A stretch of DNA of 64,000 bases. It comes from an uncultured Aquimarina sp. (GTDB lineage: Bacteria > Bacteroidota > Bacteroidia > Flavobacteriales > Flavobacteriaceae). Position 1 is the stretch's first letter, and each line of letters opens with the position of its first letter. This document shows, piece by piece, positions 63,320-64,000 of the stretch. The stretch is taken from assembly GCA_947498595.1 (NCBI GenBank), contig CANMKX010000008.1, positions 1 through 64,000 on the forward strand. Reading direction: 5' to 3'. The notes below the pieces were generated by a model. The model searched no databases and was not told the origin of the DNA. It saw only the letters and a program-made list of their open reading frames with translations. The position numbers were made by a program, and so were the translations under genes.

Positions 63320-64000
63320 TTATTGGAAAACGAACTCACGTTTTTCTCCATTTCGATCTATTAAGCTGATACTGATATCTTCATTGTCAGATTTTTTTTC
63401 GATAATTCTTTTTACGTCTACTGCGCTTTTTACTTTTTCACCATCAATCTCAGTGATTATGATTCCTTGTAAGTTGTAGTTTTGCATTTTTCTAGTCAAT
63501 GCTTTTGTAATAACAACACCGTGATCAAGATTAAATTTCTTTAAATACTCTTTGTTTGGATTGCTTATTTCTACTCCTACAGCTTCGATTTGATACGATT
63601 GAACTTCAAATTTATTTAATGTAACAGGTACTGTCAATAAATCACCATCTCTTACAATTTTTACTTGAATAATATCATTAGGTCTTTTACTACTTACATA
63701 TCCTGTTAAGTCTGCAAACTTTTTAATCGCTAAGCCATCAATTTCTTTGATAACGTCTCCTCTTTTTATACCAGCTTTTTTTGCGCCACTTTTTTCAGAT
63801 ACGTCAGCAACAATAACACCTTGTGTTTCATTGATACTATATGTTTCTCTAGTTTGCTCATTAATATGATCAATACCAATACCTAAAATGCCACGCTGTA
63901 CATCTCCAAATTCAATTAAATCATCTACGATCTTTTTTGCGTTATTTGAAGGAACAGCGAATGCATATCCAACATAACTACCAGTTTGAGATGTAATAGC
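63320..64000 (-). CDS. HtrA/DegP-type serine protease, C-terminal part
   Basis: This frame is open to the window edge, so the 5' part is missing. It begins (at 64000) AITSQTGSYVGYAFAVPSNNAKKIVDDLIEFGDVQRGILGIGID, the end of a trypsin-like protease domain with the substrate-pocket loop. The first PDZ domain follows (QGVIVADVSEKSGAKKAGIKRGDVIKEIDGLAIKKFADLTGYVSS), then a second, shorter PDZ (GVVITKALTRKMQNYNLQGIIITEIDGEKVKSAVDVKRII). The catalytic His, Asp and Ser are outside the window. Family members degrade or refold damaged proteins in the periplasm. An internal ATG at 63637 is not the real start. Confidence 0.9.
   Translation of the reverse strand, partial: AITSQTGSYVGYAFAVPSNNAKKIVDDLIEFGDVQRGILGIGIDHINEQTRETYSINETQGVIVADVSEKSGAKKAGIKRGDVIKEIDGLAIKKFADLTGYVSSKRPNDIIQVKIVRDGDLLTVPVTLNKFEVQSYQIEAVGVEISNPNKEYLKKFNLDHGVVITKALTRKMQNYNLQGIIITEIDGEKVKSAVDVKRIIEKKSDNEDISISLIDRNGEKREFVFQ

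Overview
The window comes from an AT-rich Bacteroidota genome, most likely a marine member of the Flavobacteriaceae. The evidence is a type IX secretion (gliding-type) C-terminal domain, a Bacteroidetes-type Hcp (TssD), an Oar-like TonB receptor, DUF2911, DUF6249 and DUF6095 proteins, a monomeric isocitrate dehydrogenase, a long GAPDH, and promoter-like TAnnTTTG boxes in place of classical -10 boxes. Aquimarina or Kordia-like relatives are a guess. No rRNA, tRNA or CRISPR array was seen.

Layout. 1-3.1 kb is accessory DNA: a headless Rhs core fragment with a papain/LRAT-like toxin tip, a candidate immunity gene one base downstream, and an IS1380-type element whose transposase carries a nonsense mutation. 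3.4-12.3 kb holds a lipoprotein, a PPK2 kinase coupled to an M28 peptidase, a frameshifted VOC gene, a MarR regulator, three unknown genes, a MATE exporter and a PAP2 phosphatase. 12.5-18.4 kb is the standout: an Hcp with a C-terminal extension, a metzincin-type protease and six tandem lipoprotein paralogues plus a stub of a seventh. The first three genes overlap by 4 bp and the rest are 2 bp apart, so this looks like one polycistron encoding a type VI secretion tube protein, effector and immunity array. 18.4-23.4 kb is sbcDC. 23.7-30 kb contains an Sll1717-like P-loop ATPase, a VOC protein, a divergent HxlR/oxidoreductase locus and a large Cys/Met-type PLP enzyme. 30.5-32 kb is a DUF4157 (eCIS cargo-type) protein with a TIKI/EreA-like C-terminal domain.

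32-37 kb carries a three-subunit acyl-CoA (propionyl-CoA) carboxylase and a MeaB-like GTPase, consistent with the propionyl-CoA to methylmalonyl-CoA route. 37.9-42.7 kb has two ECF sigma/anti-sigma units, the first followed by a periplasmic DUF4097-like protein. 42.7-44.6 kb is a compact SIR2-like / pentapeptide-repeat / membrane-protein operon. 44.7-64 kb is mostly housekeeping: DinB-like, MurQ, monomeric IDH, L19, TrmD, a TonB receptor, a long GAPDH and an HtrA protease cut by the window end. A 1589-residue T9SS metalloprotease-like protein with Ig-like repeats sits between trmD and rplS.

Taken together, at least three independent contact- or injection-type toxin modules (Rhs tip, Hcp/metzincin, DUF4157/TIKI) lie within about 32 kb, beside otherwise ordinary flavobacterial chromosome.
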